NCBI RefSeq assembly: GCF_019599545.1
Contig: NZ_JAIEZV010000003.1
Coordinates: forward strand, 310,001-374,000
DNA from: Halobacillus sp. Nhm2S1
Lineage (GTDB): Bacteria > Bacillota > Bacilli > Bacillales > Halobacillaceae
Length of the DNA stretch: 64,000 bases
Direction: 5' to 3'
The position numbers were made by a program, and so were the translations under genes. The notes beneath the pieces were generated by a model, which searched no databases, was not told the DNA's origin, and worked only from the letters and a program-made list of their open reading frames with translations. Numbering within the stretch: the stretch's first letter is position 1; every line of letters begins with the position of its first letter. Positions 9,107-17,464 of this stretch are shown here, in pieces.

Positions 9107-9289
9107 TCAATGATTGTTAATTCGTTTCCTTTTGAACATTTTCAAAGCGAAAGGAAGCAATCCGAACCAGTAAAAGGAAGATTTCTTGGAGGGCTTGGAT
9201 TCTTTTCGTTGCTGTTTCTCATCCTTAGACATGTGCATATACTTGACAACTTCTTCTGTCAAAAACTTTACATAATCATTCTGATTCAT
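9107..9289 (-). CDS. yqzE: YqzE family small protein
   Basis: 60 aa, beginning MNQNDYVKFLTEEVVKYM, a stretch I recognise from YqzE of B. subtilis, then a Lys/Glu-rich linker and a C-terminal hydrophobic and basic patch (about residues 40-56) that may associate with the membrane. It has a GAGGGG ribosome binding site. In B. subtilis it also lies near the comG operon, but no function is established. Confidence 0.72.
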   Translation of the reverse strand: MNQNDYVKFLTEEVVKYMHMSKDEKQQRKESKPSKKSSFYWFGLLPFALKMFKRKRINNH

Positions 9290-9337
9290 GAGAACCCCTC
9301 TTTTTCCATTGTTGCCTTTAGTATGCTCAAAACCCTT

Positions 9338-9820
9338 CTATTTTAGACATTCGAACACTTCTTCACTGATTTCCTCAGGAGTTTTCCGATCCACGTTAAT
9401 GACTACATCCGCCGCTTCTTCATACAAGCGCAGACGTTCATCAAACCGCTTTTTCTTCTCCGTGTAATCGCCTTTCCACAACGGCCTGTCAGTGTCACCA
9501 GTCAGCCTTTCCACAATCGTCTCCCATTCTGCTTTTAAATAAACTACGGTTCCCTCTTTCATCAGCATTCGATTTTCTTCCCGGAGGATGACTCCTCCCC
9601 CTGTAGACAGGACGACATCATGCTTCAAGTTCCTCAAGAATTCTGTTTCTTTGTCACGGAAATACTCTTCTCCTTTTAAAGCAAACATATCCCGGATCTT
9701 CATACCTTCATCTTCTTCTATGGCCTGGTCCATTTCTATGTAGGGATCATTCGTTTTTTCACTCACCATTTTTGCTATTGTAGACTTCCCACTTCCCATA
9801 AATCCTATTAAGAAAATCAC
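9338..9820 (-). CDS. aroK: Shikimate kinase
   Basis: 160 aa, within the usual range. Phosphorylates shikimate at the 3-hydroxyl with ATP in the chorismate pathway. The P-loop is GFMGSGKST near the N terminus, the shikimate-binding acidic residues lie in EMDQAIEEDEG, and the LSTGGG and DRPLW motifs of the family are present. The GTG start at 9820 follows AAGGAGGG at 8 bases; the longer reading upstream has no ribosome binding site and would extend beyond the family N terminus. It is divergent from comGA. Confidence 0.92.
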   Translation of the reverse strand: MIFLIGFMGSGKSTIAKMVSEKTNDPYIEMDQAIEEDEGMKIRDMFALKGEEYFRDKETEFLRNLKHDVVLSTGGGVILREENRMLMKEGTVVYLKAEWETIVERLTGDTDRPLWKGDYTEKKKRFDERLRLYEEAADVVINVDRKTPEEISEEVFECLK

Positions 9821-9915
9821 TATACTTTCCCTCCTTGAAAAATCTATGCAGGAATTAGGCCCTTTATGTCGAATACTATAAAAGACCAAATATTAACGAA
9901 AGAGGTGGTAAATGA

Positions 9916-10926
9916 TTGAAATCCATCGCTCACTATGCCCATGACCTTCTCGTTTCTGCTATCCAGCAAACCGCAACGGACATCCACTTTTCTCCCTATG
10001 AAGAAACAGCCTCCATTCATTTCCGCATTCACGGCAACCGAATTTTCCACTCGACCACTCCAATTCCCCTATACAAGAAGCTTCTTTCCTACTTCAAGTT
10101 CACTTCAGGCATGGATATAGGAGAACACAAACGGCCGCAGAATGGAACCCTTCAGCACCGCTCGAACCAGAGCACGTTTGACCTACGCCTATCCACCCTC
10201 CCCATAACCGGTACGGAAAGTTTGGCTATCCGAATTCTAAGACCGATGGATCACACCCCACTGGAACAGCTTTTCCTTTTTCCTTACCAATTAAGTAAAA
10301 TCCGGCGTTGGCTGCATCACCGAAGTGGCATGATCCTCTTCACCGGGCCGACGGGAAGTGGAAAAACCACCACCCTTTATGCCCTGCTCCAATCCCTAAA
10401 CTCCACCAGTTCTTTTCAGGCCATTACTCTCGAAGACCCCATTGAGAAGAGTTTAAACAACATCATTCAAGTACAAGTGAATGAGCGTGCAGGTGTGACT
10501 TATGACACCGGATTAAAGGCAGCCTTAAGACATGACCCGGATCTCTTAATGGTCGGAGAAATTCGGGATAAATCAACGGCACAATTCGCATTTCGTGCTG
10601 CACTAAGCGGCCACCTTGTCATCAGTACCATCCATGCCCGTGATGCCCATGGGACCATTCACCGTCTTAAGGAAATGAGTATCAAACAAACCGATATCGA
10701 TCAAACCATGATCGCCATCGCCTCCCAACAGCTTGTTTCTCTCGAGGGAGCCAAGCATTTACCAAAGAGAGCAGCTATTCTCGAACTATTGGAAGGAACT
10801 CAATTAAAAAGAGCCATTGATGGGCAGACCAACCAACCGCAGAATTTTCAATCGTTCAGTCAGTTGAGGAGGAAAGCCTATGCGCTTGGCTTCGTTGCCA
10901 AAGATGAAATGGACTCATTTTCGTGA
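9916..10926 (+). CDS. comGA: Competence protein ComGA, traffic ATPase of the DNA-uptake pseudopilus
   Basis: 336 aa, first gene of comGA-GG. A type II/IV secretion ATPase at the inner face of the membrane that powers assembly of the transformation pseudopilus. It has Walker A GPTGSGKTT, an Asp box ITLEDPIEKS, Walker B LLMVGEIRD and a His box HARDAHG. The TTG start at 9916 follows GAGGTGG; an ATG four bases upstream is out of frame. I found no canonical ComK box (two AAAAN5TTTT units) in the 95 bases upstream, although these genes are ComK-dependent in B. subtilis. Confidence 0.92.
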   Translation: MKSIAHYAHDLLVSAIQQTATDIHFSPYEETASIHFRIHGNRIFHSTTPIPLYKKLLSYFKFTSGMDIGEHKRPQNGTLQHRSNQSTFDLRLSTLPITGTESLAIRILRPMDHTPLEQLFLFPYQLSKIRRWLHHRSGMILFTGPTGSGKTTTLYALLQSLNSTSSFQAITLEDPIEKSLNNIIQVQVNERAGVTYDTGLKAALRHDPDLLMVGEIRDKSTAQFAFRAALSGHLVISTIHARDAHGTIHRLKEMSIKQTDIDQTMIAIASQQLVSLEGAKHLPKRAAILELLEGTQLKRAIDGQTNQPQNFQSFSQLRRKAYALGFVAKDEMDSFS

Positions 10927-11932
10927 ACCGCCTCTCCCTATCACTCAGCAAATTTTGTTTTTCAAAAGATGCAGTCATATTTTAAACAAGGGCTATCCGC
11001 TCCTCGATGCTCTTCAAATGACAGGGTGGGATCCAAAACTGAAATCCACATGTGACATATTGACACAGCACCTCAGCGCTGGGCACCCCATCCATGAAGC
11101 TTTTATTAAAGCCCGCTTTTCCCTTTCTGTTACCAACTTCCTCTACTTCAGTCAGGTACACCATAACTTGTCCAGAAGTTTTCAACAGTGTAGAGACATG
11201 TTGCAGTTAAAGAAAGATTACCAAGAGAAATTCTTAAAGATTATCCGCTACCCCGTTTTTTTATTTGTCTTCCTTATCATTGCCTTCACAATCTTACAAA
11301 GGACCGTGATTCCAAGTTTTTTACATCTGTTTGAAGGTGAGAAAGGCGGAACATTCCACCTGATGATCATCATTATGCACGCCATGAATGGGATAGGCAT
11401 CCTCGTCCTTCTGACGGGACTCCTGCTTATAGGTATTATGATTATCTTACCGCGTATGACATTAAAAAAAAAGCTGTCCTTATATGAAAGAGTCTCTCTC
11501 CTAAAGTTTTACCACTCCTATTCCGTCTCCATTCTTTTCACCACCCACCTCCACTCTTTACTACAGACAGGCCTTCCACTTAAGGATGCAATTGAGATGA
11601 TCTATAGCCACAAAAAATACGAATTGCTCTCTCATTACTGTAAGGAATTACTACATGAACTCTCCAACGGCAAAACTTTTGCTCAAGCTGTCTACAGCTG
11701 CCCTTTATTTAGACCGGAACTCACCAATATATTTCACCATACCAACGACATAGAGACGTTAAAGGATGAACTTGAACTTCTTAATGAATTCTTCATGGAA
11801 TACCTCAACCAAAAAATAACCACATGGCTCCATGTCATTCAACCTGCTTTCTTCATCATCATCGCCACTGTCATCATTTTGATTTACGCATCCATCATGC
11901 TGCCTCTATACCAATGGATGAACCAAATTTAA
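10880..11932 (+). CDS. comGB: Competence protein ComGB, pseudopilus platform membrane protein
   Basis: 350 aa, a PilC/GspF-type polytopic platform protein. There are two related domains, each ending in hydrophobic segments (about 125-150, 165-195 and 315-345), with the repeated ILNKGYPLLDAL / LLQTGLPLKDAI helix motif. The ATG at 10880 is preceded by GAGGAGG at ideal spacing, which puts the start 47 bases inside comGA; a later ATG at 10904 has no such site. It pairs with ComGA to drive assembly. Confidence 0.9.
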   Translation: MRLASLPKMKWTHFREPPLPITQQILFFKRCSHILNKGYPLLDALQMTGWDPKLKSTCDILTQHLSAGHPIHEAFIKARFSLSVTNFLYFSQVHHNLSRSFQQCRDMLQLKKDYQEKFLKIIRYPVFLFVFLIIAFTILQRTVIPSFLHLFEGEKGGTFHLMIIIMHAMNGIGILVLLTGLLLIGIMIILPRMTLKKKLSLYERVSLLKFYHSYSVSILFTTHLHSLLQTGLPLKDAIEMIYSHKKYELLSHYCKELLHELSNGKTFAQAVYSCPLFRPELTNIFHHTNDIETLKDELELLNEFFMEYLNQKITTWLHVIQPAFFIIIATVIILIYASIMLPLYQWMNQI

Positions 11933-11948
11933 ACGAGGAGGAACCGTC

Positions 11949-12266
11949 GTGATAAAAAACGAAAAAGGGTTCACGTTAATTGAGATGCTTATCGTTTTGC
12001 TTGTCATCTCTGTACTACTGATCATCACAATTCCCAACTTGTCTAAGAACAGTGATTCTGTAAAATCAAAGGGGTGTGAAGCACTACAAAAAACTGTAGA
12101 GGCTCAAGCTCAGGCGTACTTTATTGAAACAGGGGGATTCCCGGCCTCTATGCAAATATTGGTCGATGAAGGTTATGTATCTCAGGACACATGTCCAGAT
12201 GGTACGAAATTGATCATAAGTGCAGAAGGAAAAGTAAGTGAACAAGTCCAAGCAGAAGGAACATAA
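11949..12266 (+). CDS. comGC: Major competence pseudopilin ComGC
   Basis: 105 aa. Type IV prepilin-like with the processing site KG|FTLIEM at residues 7-8, Glu five residues into the mature protein, and a hydrophobic helix after it. Prepilin peptidase ComC (not in this window) would cleave and methylate it, and it forms the pseudopilus that binds DNA. Two cysteines (in SKGCEAL and DTCPDG) fit the intramolecular disulfide known in ComGC. GTG start after GAGGAGG. Confidence 0.92.
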   Translation: MIKNEKGFTLIEMLIVLLVISVLLIITIPNLSKNSDSVKSKGCEALQKTVEAQAQAYFIETGGFPASMQILVDEGYVSQDTCPDGTKLIISAEGKVSEQVQAEGT

Positions 12267-12690
12267 CGGGTACACGTTTACAGAAATAGTTATCGTTTTA
12301 TTATGCTGGTCCATTCTCCTTTCCTGTTTTATTCCACTGCAATACCGTACCTACCAGGAACTTGAAGCCAACATGACCCTTCAACAATTAAAGGAAGACC
12401 TTCTCCTTACCCAACACCTTTCCATGAATGAACATGTTTACTATTCATTAATTTTCGACCAAGACTCAGGAGGGTATATGCTATATGACGCTAAAGAAAG
12501 AAAACCAATTTTCACTAGGGAATTTCCTGATCATTGGGTGGTCCGATTGACTACCCTACACCCAACGGTCCGATTCAATCAAAAGGGAATGATCCAAAGA
12601 GCAGGAACGATGTACCTGTATGCTCCAAATAAAACATATAAAATCGTCCTCCCTTTCGGATCGAGCAGGTTACGTATTGAGGAAATCTGA
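12238..12690 (+). CDS. comGD: Minor competence pseudopilin ComGD
   Basis: 150 aa. It has the prepilin motif NGYTFTEI near residue 11, a hydrophobic helix and then a globular beta-rich domain. It starts with GTG inside the 3' end of comGC (29-base overlap) behind AAGGA, indicating coupled translation. Minor pseudopilins prime or cap the pseudopilus. Identification rests on the motif and position; sequence conservation in this family is low. Confidence 0.85.
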   Translation: MNKSKQKEHNGYTFTEIVIVLLCWSILLSCFIPLQYRTYQELEANMTLQQLKEDLLLTQHLSMNEHVYYSLIFDQDSGGYMLYDAKERKPIFTREFPDHWVVRLTTLHPTVRFNQKGMIQRAGTMYLYAPNKTYKIVLPFGSSRLRIEEI

Positions 12691-13009
12691 GGGCTTCACG
12701 ATGCTTGAGACCCTGAGTGCTTTTATCCTTCTGATGGTCATCACATTATTTACGCTTCCTTTGCTCACTGAATTAAGGGTTGCGCAGAAAGACCTTCAAA
12801 TAGAAAGGCAAGCCACCAAATTGATCCAAAATGAATTCTTCGAACACAGGACAAGAAATGGTCCACTTCCTTATACATCCAAACATCAATTAAAACATGA
12901 AATCACTCTAGTCATCACACAAGAGGAAGAATGGATAAGAGGCTGTGCGTCGTGGAAAAACCAGAGAAAAGAAAACAAGGAGTTCTGTTTGCATGATAAA
13001 CGGGAATAG
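12677..13009 (+). CDS. comGE: Minor competence pseudopilin ComGE
   Basis: 110 aa with the TTG at 12677 chosen as start: it gives a short leader before the prepilin motif EGFTMLET, the length fits ComGE, and AGCAGG lies at usable spacing. An ATG at 12620 would add 19 residues with no ribosome binding site. A hydrophobic helix follows the motif, then a short domain with two cysteines near the end. It overlaps comGD by 14 bases. Confidence 0.78.
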   Translation: MRKSEGFTMLETLSAFILLMVITLFTLPLLTELRVAQKDLQIERQATKLIQNEFFEHRTRNGPLPYTSKHQLKHEITLVITQEEEWIRGCASWKNQRKENKEFCLHDKRE

Positions 13010-13415
13010 GTCAAGTGCAGGTGAAAGAGCATTCACTTTAGCGGAAGTATTGATCACCCTCATGACAACTTTGATCCTATTTACGATCTCCGTCCCCTTA
13101 TTTACCTTAATGAAAGGAAATGACTATTACTCCGAATTATCGATTGATCAGTTGAGCGCAGTCATCCAATGGGAAATCAACCAGGGCCGTTCCTATACCT
13201 TCTTAGATCATTCCCTTTCTATCATGGATAAACAAGATCGACATATCGTCATGGAGAAATATGGGGGAACATTCAGGCGAACCGTTGACGGATCGGGCCA
13301 TGAAACACTTATTCAAAATATAGAATCCATATCTTTTGAATATAAATCTCCTTCCATTCTTATGGAGGTGGAAATTCATGACCAACTTTACACGAGAAAA
13401 ATCCATCTTCCATAA
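12993..13415 (+). CDS. comGF: Minor competence pseudopilin ComGF
   Basis: 140 aa from the ATG at 12993, which follows AAGGAG at 10 bases; the frame is open further upstream inside comGE but that part is unsupported. It has the prepilin motif RAFTLAEV around residue 14, a hydrophobic helix, then a globular domain with an HETLIQNIESISF stretch typical of ComGF. It overlaps comGE by 17 bases and comGG by 38, the tight packing expected of this operon. Confidence 0.83.
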   Translation: MINGNRSSAGERAFTLAEVLITLMTTLILFTISVPLFTLMKGNDYYSELSIDQLSAVIQWEINQGRSYTFLDHSLSIMDKQDRHIVMEKYGGTFRRTVDGSGHETLIQNIESISFEYKSPSILMEVEIHDQLYTRKIHLP

Positions 13416-13752
13416 TGCCCGCGGGGTCATCTTCCCCTGGGTGCTTATCATTTGCTTTTTACTACTCATTGTCACATTTACAACCATCAATCAGTATAAG
13501 AACCACCTTCTTCTAGTCAGTAGTCATCAATCTTCTATTGTAAAACAACACATCCTAGACTTTTCACGAATGAAATTGGATACAGGATTAAAGACCGTTC
13601 CGGTCAATCAAATAAAATACTCTACTGCCTATTATACACCTGATGGTGAAAGCACAACGGAATGCACACGGGGAGAAACTCATTGGGTATGCCTATCGGA
13701 TATAGTAGTAGGTGATCATCGTTCTCAGGTTAGAACTTTCCACACCCCTTAA
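13378..13752 (+). CDS. comGG: Minor pseudopilin-like protein ComGG
   Basis: 124 aa from the ATG at 13378, which follows GGAGGTG at 7 bases; a start at 13336 is unsupported. It is the last gene of the comG operon. The N-terminal region has RGVIFPW in place of the FTxxE prepilin motif, followed by a hydrophobic helix (about residues 18-38), as is common in ComGG. Two cysteines lie near the C terminus. Identity is by position and layout more than by sequence. Confidence 0.75.
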   Translation: MTNFTREKSIFHNARGVIFPWVLIICFLLLIVTFTTINQYKNHLLLVSSHQSSIVKQHILDFSRMKLDTGLKTVPVNQIKYSTAYYTPDGESTTECTRGETHWVCLSDIVVGDHRSQVRTFHTP

Positions 13753-13785
13753 AAGAATCGCCCCTCTCAAGAGGGACGATTCTTT
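13752..13785. terminator. Bidirectional terminator between comGG and mgsR
   Basis: AAAGAATCG plus CCCTC pairs with GAGGG plus CGATTCTTT, with one mismatch and a TCAA loop. It starts at the comGG stop codon and overlaps the mgsR stop on the other strand. Confidence 0.8.
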
Positions 13786-14167
13786 ATGAAATGTTTTGTT
13801 TATATTCCATCCGTTTATCAGTGATCCCACGAAGTCCATCCAAATCATAGCCGATGACTAACTTGTCTCCATTTGTGAGAATCGGACGTCTTAACAGCTT
13901 AGGCTTCTCGATCACCAACTCTAGAAATTCATTCAAGGTCAGGTCTTCTACATCAAGGTCGAGCGTTTTAAATTCCTTACTTCTTTTCGCTAATATTTCA
14001 TCTATTCCGTGGGTGGTTAGTGATAGGATTCTTCTTAATTCATCAGCGGTAGGAGTCTCACGAAACAGGTGCTGTTCGTTAAAATCCACCCCTTGACTCT
14101 TTAACCATGATTTCGTACGCCGACAGGATGTACAACTTGGGTATGTGTAGAATTTTAACTTTTCCAT
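13784..14167 (-). CDS. mgsR: Spx/ArsC-family stress regulator MgsR
   Basis: 127 aa. An Spx paralogue that acts on RNA polymerase and modulates the general stress response. The CTSC redox switch is Cys12-Cys15, followed by the family motifs HLFRETPTADEL and KPKLLRRPIL. The start was put at the ATG at 14167 behind GAGGAGCG; a 35-residue extension upstream is unsupported. The match to MgsR (YqgZ) of B. subtilis, which also lies beside comG, is strong. Generic arsenate reductase is less likely. Confidence 0.88.
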   Translation of the reverse strand: MEKLKFYTYPSCTSCRRTKSWLKSQGVDFNEQHLFRETPTADELRRILSLTTHGIDEILAKRSKEFKTLDLDVEDLTLNEFLELVIEKPKLLRRPILTNGDKLVIGYDLDGLRGITDKRMEYKQNIS

Positions 14168-14202
14168 GTTTAACGCTCCTCGCTTTTTTTGTATAGCTTT
14201 AT

Positions 14203-14231
14203 TGTATATTGATTGTATAACCTTTGTACAA
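14203..14231 (-). promoter_or_regulatory. Probable SigA promoter of mgsR
   Basis: On the minus strand TTGTAC (14226-14231) and TATACA (14203-14208), 17 bases apart, about 35 bases before the start codon. I did not find a clear SigB promoter (GTTTAA, GGGTAT), although mgsR is SigB-dependent in B. subtilis. Confidence 0.5.
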
Positions 14232-14343
14232 TATTTTAAACTCCTTTTTATAATTAGACAAATAATTTTCACAACTTGAAAGGTTAAGGAATAAGGACAT
14301 GCGGGAATACAAATACTGAGGAATGAAAGATGAATACGTTTTA

Positions 14344-14372
14344 TTTACAATTGTATCCGGGTCGTTTATAAT
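14344..14372 (+). promoter_or_regulatory. SigA promoter of yqgY
   Basis: TTTACA (14344-14349), a 17-base spacer and a perfect TATAAT (14367-14372), 41 bases before the gene. Confidence 0.75.
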
Positions 14373-14413
14373 ATGAATGATAGTTTAACGATAGAAAAGG
14401 AGGGGGAAAAAGC

Positions 14414-14659
14414 ATGGATCGAATGTTTCGAGTACTGGCCTTTTGGACAGGTATCTTCGCTGTCATGTTCTATACAGGCGATATGATGGAAGCTTCCTTA
14501 TTATCACTAGTTCAAACGGCTTTTTTCCTTACTATTGGTTACCTTAAGCTGTCAGAACGTATGTATGTGTACATATTCTTCTCATACTTGACAGTCTTCA
14601 TGATTGGATTTACGTATTATTGTTCCTTTATCTTAGTACCAGGATTTGGCGGACACTAA
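14414..14659 (+). CDS. yqgY: DUF2626 small membrane protein YqgY
   Basis: 81 aa, almost entirely hydrophobic, with two to three membrane helices (about 8-22, 25-45 and 50-72). The sequence MDRMFRVLAFWTGIFAVMF is characteristic of the DUF2626 family. Function is unknown. The ATG follows GGAGGGGG. It has its own promoter and terminator, so it is monocistronic, and it lies between mgsR and yqgX as in B. subtilis. Confidence 0.82.
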   Translation: MDRMFRVLAFWTGIFAVMFYTGDMMEASLLSLVQTAFFLTIGYLKLSERMYVYIFFSYLTVFMIGFTYYCSFILVPGFGGH

Positions 14660-14702
14660 AAAAGAACCTGTCACCCTTATGGAGGGTGACAGGTTCTTTT
14701 TT
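14658..14702. terminator. Bidirectional terminator between yqgY and yqgX
   Basis: A near-perfect 20-bp stem (14658-14677 with 14683-14702) flanked by A and T runs; it begins at the yqgY stop codon. Confidence 0.9.
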
Positions 14703-14720
14703 AACGTTTTTCATGACCCA

Positions 14721-15344
14721 TTAATTAAGAAAAGGGTTCTCTTCCCGCTCTTCGCCTATTGTGGTCGGCTGACCATGTCCCGGAAAGATGCGCATATCAT
14801 TACGTAAAGAGAAGAGCTGTTCCCTAATGCTTTTCTCAAGCTCTTCACGGCTGCCACCAGGAAGGTCGGTACGCCCGATACCTCTTTGAAACAAAGTGTC
14901 TCCAGCGATCGTGAGACGCTGGTTCCTGAAGACAAAGGAAACACTTCCCGGAGAATGTCCCGGAGTATGACGAACTTCAAATGGGAAGTCTCCAATTTGC
15001 ATTTGACCTGTTTCAAAGTAGTGATCGGCTGGCCTGGCAGTAATTTCACCTAAACCGAATAATGCAGAGCCGTTCTTTTCCGGGTCCCCCAACCATTCTG
15101 CTTCTTTTTCATGTATGTACACTGGAGCGTCATAAGCATCTCTTACTGCGTCCACAGCTCCAATGTGATCGAAATGTGCATGGGTTAGCAGCACAGCAAT
15201 GACCTCAAGTTTTCTTTCTTTTAAGTAGTTCTGTAACTTTTCAAAATCCCCACCCGGATCGATGACCAGCGCTTTGTGGTCTTCATGAATGACATAAGCA
15301 TTCGTCGCTATCGGACCGAGCGGTAACCTGGTTATTTTCTTCAT
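14721..15344 (-). CDS. yqgX: Metallo-beta-lactamase-fold hydrolase YqgX (glyoxalase II-like)
   Basis: 207 aa. A metal-dependent hydrolase with the HAHFDH motif (about residues 55-60), HTPGHSPGSV, AGDTLF and the C-terminal FPGHGQPT. The compact glyoxalase II-like form suggests thioester hydrolysis, possibly of a bacillithiol adduct in this group, but the substrate is an inference. ATG start with a GAGGTG ribosome binding site. It is divergent from yqgW. Confidence 0.85.
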   Translation of the reverse strand: MKKITRLPLGPIATNAYVIHEDHKALVIDPGGDFEKLQNYLKERKLEVIAVLLTHAHFDHIGAVDAVRDAYDAPVYIHEKEAEWLGDPEKNGSALFGLGEITARPADHYFETGQMQIGDFPFEVRHTPGHSPGSVSFVFRNQRLTIAGDTLFQRGIGRTDLPGGSREELEKSIREQLFSLRNDMRIFPGHGQPTTIGEEREENPFLN

Positions 15345-15537
15345 TCTTTACACCTCATTTAATTATTTCCTTATCAAATTACCGGCTTAATCGTACAATA
15401 GGTAAAAAAGATGTAGATAACTCGACATTTTTTTGTTTATACTATAGAATAGATAAGTACCAATAATAACTACATATAGTATAACATCTATCCTTTATGG
15501 ATGATAATAATGAAAAGAGACTTAGGGGGTGCTGAAT

Positions 15538-15702
15538 TTGGTAACAGCTATTCTTCTTTTACTCGTAACAATCCTATGTGTTTGGGCAATTTTCCGTGAA
15601 CTTAAAACAAAAAACTTCTTTGCTGTTCTTTTTGCAGGTGCATCAGCATTGATTTTCGGATGGTTCTCAGTCATGACCATCTGGTACAACTTATTCGGTT
15701 AA
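15538..15702 (+). CDS. yqgW: DUF2759 small membrane protein YqgW
   Basis: 54 aa, easily missed because of its length and TTG start at 15538, which has AGGGGGTG seven bases upstream. It has two membrane helices (about 2-18 and 26-48) joined by a basic RELKTKNF turn. The MVTAILLLLV start and the RELKxKNFFAV segment match DUF2759 proteins such as YqgW, and the place next to yqgX agrees. Function is unknown. A terminator follows directly. Confidence 0.78.
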   Translation: MVTAILLLLVTILCVWAIFRELKTKNFFAVLFAGASALIFGWFSVMTIWYNLFG

Positions 15703-15709
15703 ACAGTGA

Positions 15710-15740
15710 AAGCAAGCAGACCTATCAGGTCTGCTTGCTT
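15710..15740. terminator. Bidirectional terminator between yqgW and fetB
   Basis: AAGCAAGCAGACC (15710-15722) pairs with GGTCTGCTTGCTT (15728-15740), loop TATCA, followed by TTTT. Confidence 0.85.
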
Positions 15741-15756
15741 TTTTACGGGGCTCCTA

Positions 15757-16545
15757 TTATGAACGAGAACTTCTAATCTCTTCGTCCGTTTGCAACAACT
15801 GCTTGTTTTTGTTGAAAAAGTACCTGTACATACATAATGTGATGAACATAGCACTTAATGAAACGGAAGAAAAAATACTGAGAGAGATGACTAACTGATA
15901 CTTGATAGCCATAACTGGGGAGACACCGCCAAGTATCAAACCAGTCATCATTCCCGGAAGTTGAACAAGGCCGATGGTTTTCAGCCTGTCCACGTTAGGT
16001 ATCAAAGAAGCATGCAATGTATTTTGAACAATCAGGTGAGAGGCCTGTTTCGGTTCTGCCCCTAAGGATAAGGAAGCGAGCAACCGGCCGTTGTTCTCTT
16101 TGAACTCAGTCTTCATCCGTTCAAGAGCCAGCCCCATAGCAGTCATACTGTTACCAATGACCATGCCGCTCATGGGGATGACCTCAGAAGGTCTGAACTG
16201 AATCATGTCAAACAAGAGCCACAAACTTAGCACCCCAACTTCTATAGCTAAAAGTCCTCCAAAAAGTATAAACCCAACATAAGGCAAGTCCTTCCCCTTT
16301 TGCCTGGCATGAAAAGTCGCAATGATAATCATGACTGTCAACATAAAAGGAATCCCGTAACGGGCGGGTAGATCAAAAAGGAATGTTAATATGTATCCGA
16401 TGGCAAACAATTGGACCGTTCCTCTTACCGTGGACCAGATAACATTTTTGCTTACACCAAGCTGATAATAATAAGACAAAGCTAAAGGAACAATGACGAA
16501 TATAATTAAAAAGAATAACGACTGATTCGAAATTTCTGGTTCCAA
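15757..16545 (-). CDS. fetB: FetB-type ABC transporter permease (UPF0014)
   Basis: 262 aa with about seven membrane helices. The family core is GMVIGNSMTAMGLALERM followed by LGAEPKQAS and the QLPGMMTGLILGG segment. E. coli FetAB (YbbLM) exports iron and protects against peroxide stress, so metal export is the best guess. The TTG start at 16545 follows AGGGAGG. It lies 13 bases after fetA and forms a two-gene operon with it. Confidence 0.85.
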   Translation of the reverse strand: MEPEISNQSLFFLIIFVIVPLALSYYYQLGVSKNVIWSTVRGTVQLFAIGYILTFLFDLPARYGIPFMLTVMIIIATFHARQKGKDLPYVGFILFGGLLAIEVGVLSLWLLFDMIQFRPSEVIPMSGMVIGNSMTAMGLALERMKTEFKENNGRLLASLSLGAEPKQASHLIVQNTLHASLIPNVDRLKTIGLVQLPGMMTGLILGGVSPVMAIKYQLVISLSIFSSVSLSAMFITLCMYRYFFNKNKQLLQTDEEIRSSRS

Positions 16546-16558
16546 ACCTTCTTCCTCC

Positions 16559-17245
16559 CTACTGCTCTAAAAACTTCGCAAGTTCTTCTGTTTTCGGCTG
16601 ATCAAACATATCTGGTATCTTTCCGTCTTCTACAATTTTCCCATCACTAATAAACAACCCACGGTTCCCGAGTCTCCGTGCTTGATTCAAATTATGAGTA
16701 ACCATGAGCATAGTCAGCTGATGTTCTTCCATCAAGCACTCCAGTACCTCTTCAATTTCTTCTGCCGTACGATAATCCAGAGCGCTGGTCGGCTCATCGA
16801 GTAATAAAACTTCTGGTGAATTGGCCAATGTCCTCGCTAAGGATACCCGTTGTCTCTCTCCTCCCGAGAGCTGATCCACGTCTCTTTCTAAATAGTCGGA
16901 AGGAAGTTGAACGTAATCCAATAATTTTTTCCCTTGGTGGTCTTCCCATTCACCAAACAATGATGGGCCGTATTTAATGTTATCCAACACGGTTCCCGGA
17001 AATAAATTAGGTGCCTGGAGGACGAGACCCACTTGTTTTCTCAAAGCAGTGATTGAATGTTCCTCAATCGGTTTCCCGTTAAAATAAATGTCCCCCTTCT
17101 CCGGGTCATTCAGTCGATTCAATAAGAATAATAAGGTACTCTTCCCCGCCCCTGAAGGGCCGAAAAGAATGACTTTATCCTGCTTTTCAATTGTAAAATT
17201 AATATCTTGTAGAACCCCTTGGTATACATGCTCAAAACGAAACAT
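16559..17245 (-). CDS. fetA: FetA-type ABC transporter ATP-binding protein
   Basis: 228 aa. ATPase partner of the permease: Walker A GPSGAGKS, Q-loop VLQAPNLFPG, signature LSGGERQRVS, Walker [12 protein letters not shown] and switch THN. The start was set at the second ATG (17245), which has GGAGAGTGGG upstream; the ATG at 17263 has no ribosome binding site. The upstream region holds a large hairpin and a short leader reading frame (17300-17378) that might regulate the pair. Confidence 0.86.
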   Translation of the reverse strand: MFRFEHVYQGVLQDINFTIEKQDKVILFGPSGAGKSTLLFLLNRLNDPEKGDIYFNGKPIEEHSITALRKQVGLVLQAPNLFPGTVLDNIKYGPSLFGEWEDHQGKKLLDYVQLPSDYLERDVDQLSGGERQRVSLARTLANSPEVLLLDEPTSALDYRTAEEIEEVLECLMEEHQLTMLMVTHNLNQARRLGNRGLFISDGKIVEDGKIPDMFDQPKTEELAKFLEQ

Positions 17246-17324
17246 ACTTTTCCCACTCTCCATAAAACGTTGTTTGTAAATATCATTACCCTTATATGTA
17301 TGAATTTATGTGAATAGCGAAGTA

Positions 17325-17378
17325 AAAGCTGGTAAGGGGTTTTAACATTGTTCCTTTTTCAAAGCTTACCAGTTTTTT
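17325..17378. other. Inverted repeat upstream of fetA
   Basis: CTGGTAAG and CTTACCAG form an 8-bp stem flanked by A and T runs around a loop of some 30 bases. On the minus strand the loop holds AAGGAACA just before an ATG (17348) opening an 18-codon frame that stops before fetA. It may be an attenuator, a small RNA terminator or chance. Confidence 0.35.
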
Positions 17379-17464
17379 AAAATTTCTAAGTAGGAAGATG
17401 ATTTGATTTTCTGATGCCGCTTGCTAAACCATTCATTTATCGGGAAATTTCTCATTCTCCCACC

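Noticed and set aside
9867-9873. TGTCGAA, a Spo0A-box 7-mer, before comGA
   Set aside because: A 7-base match is expected several times by chance in 64 kb and there is no second box or supporting context.
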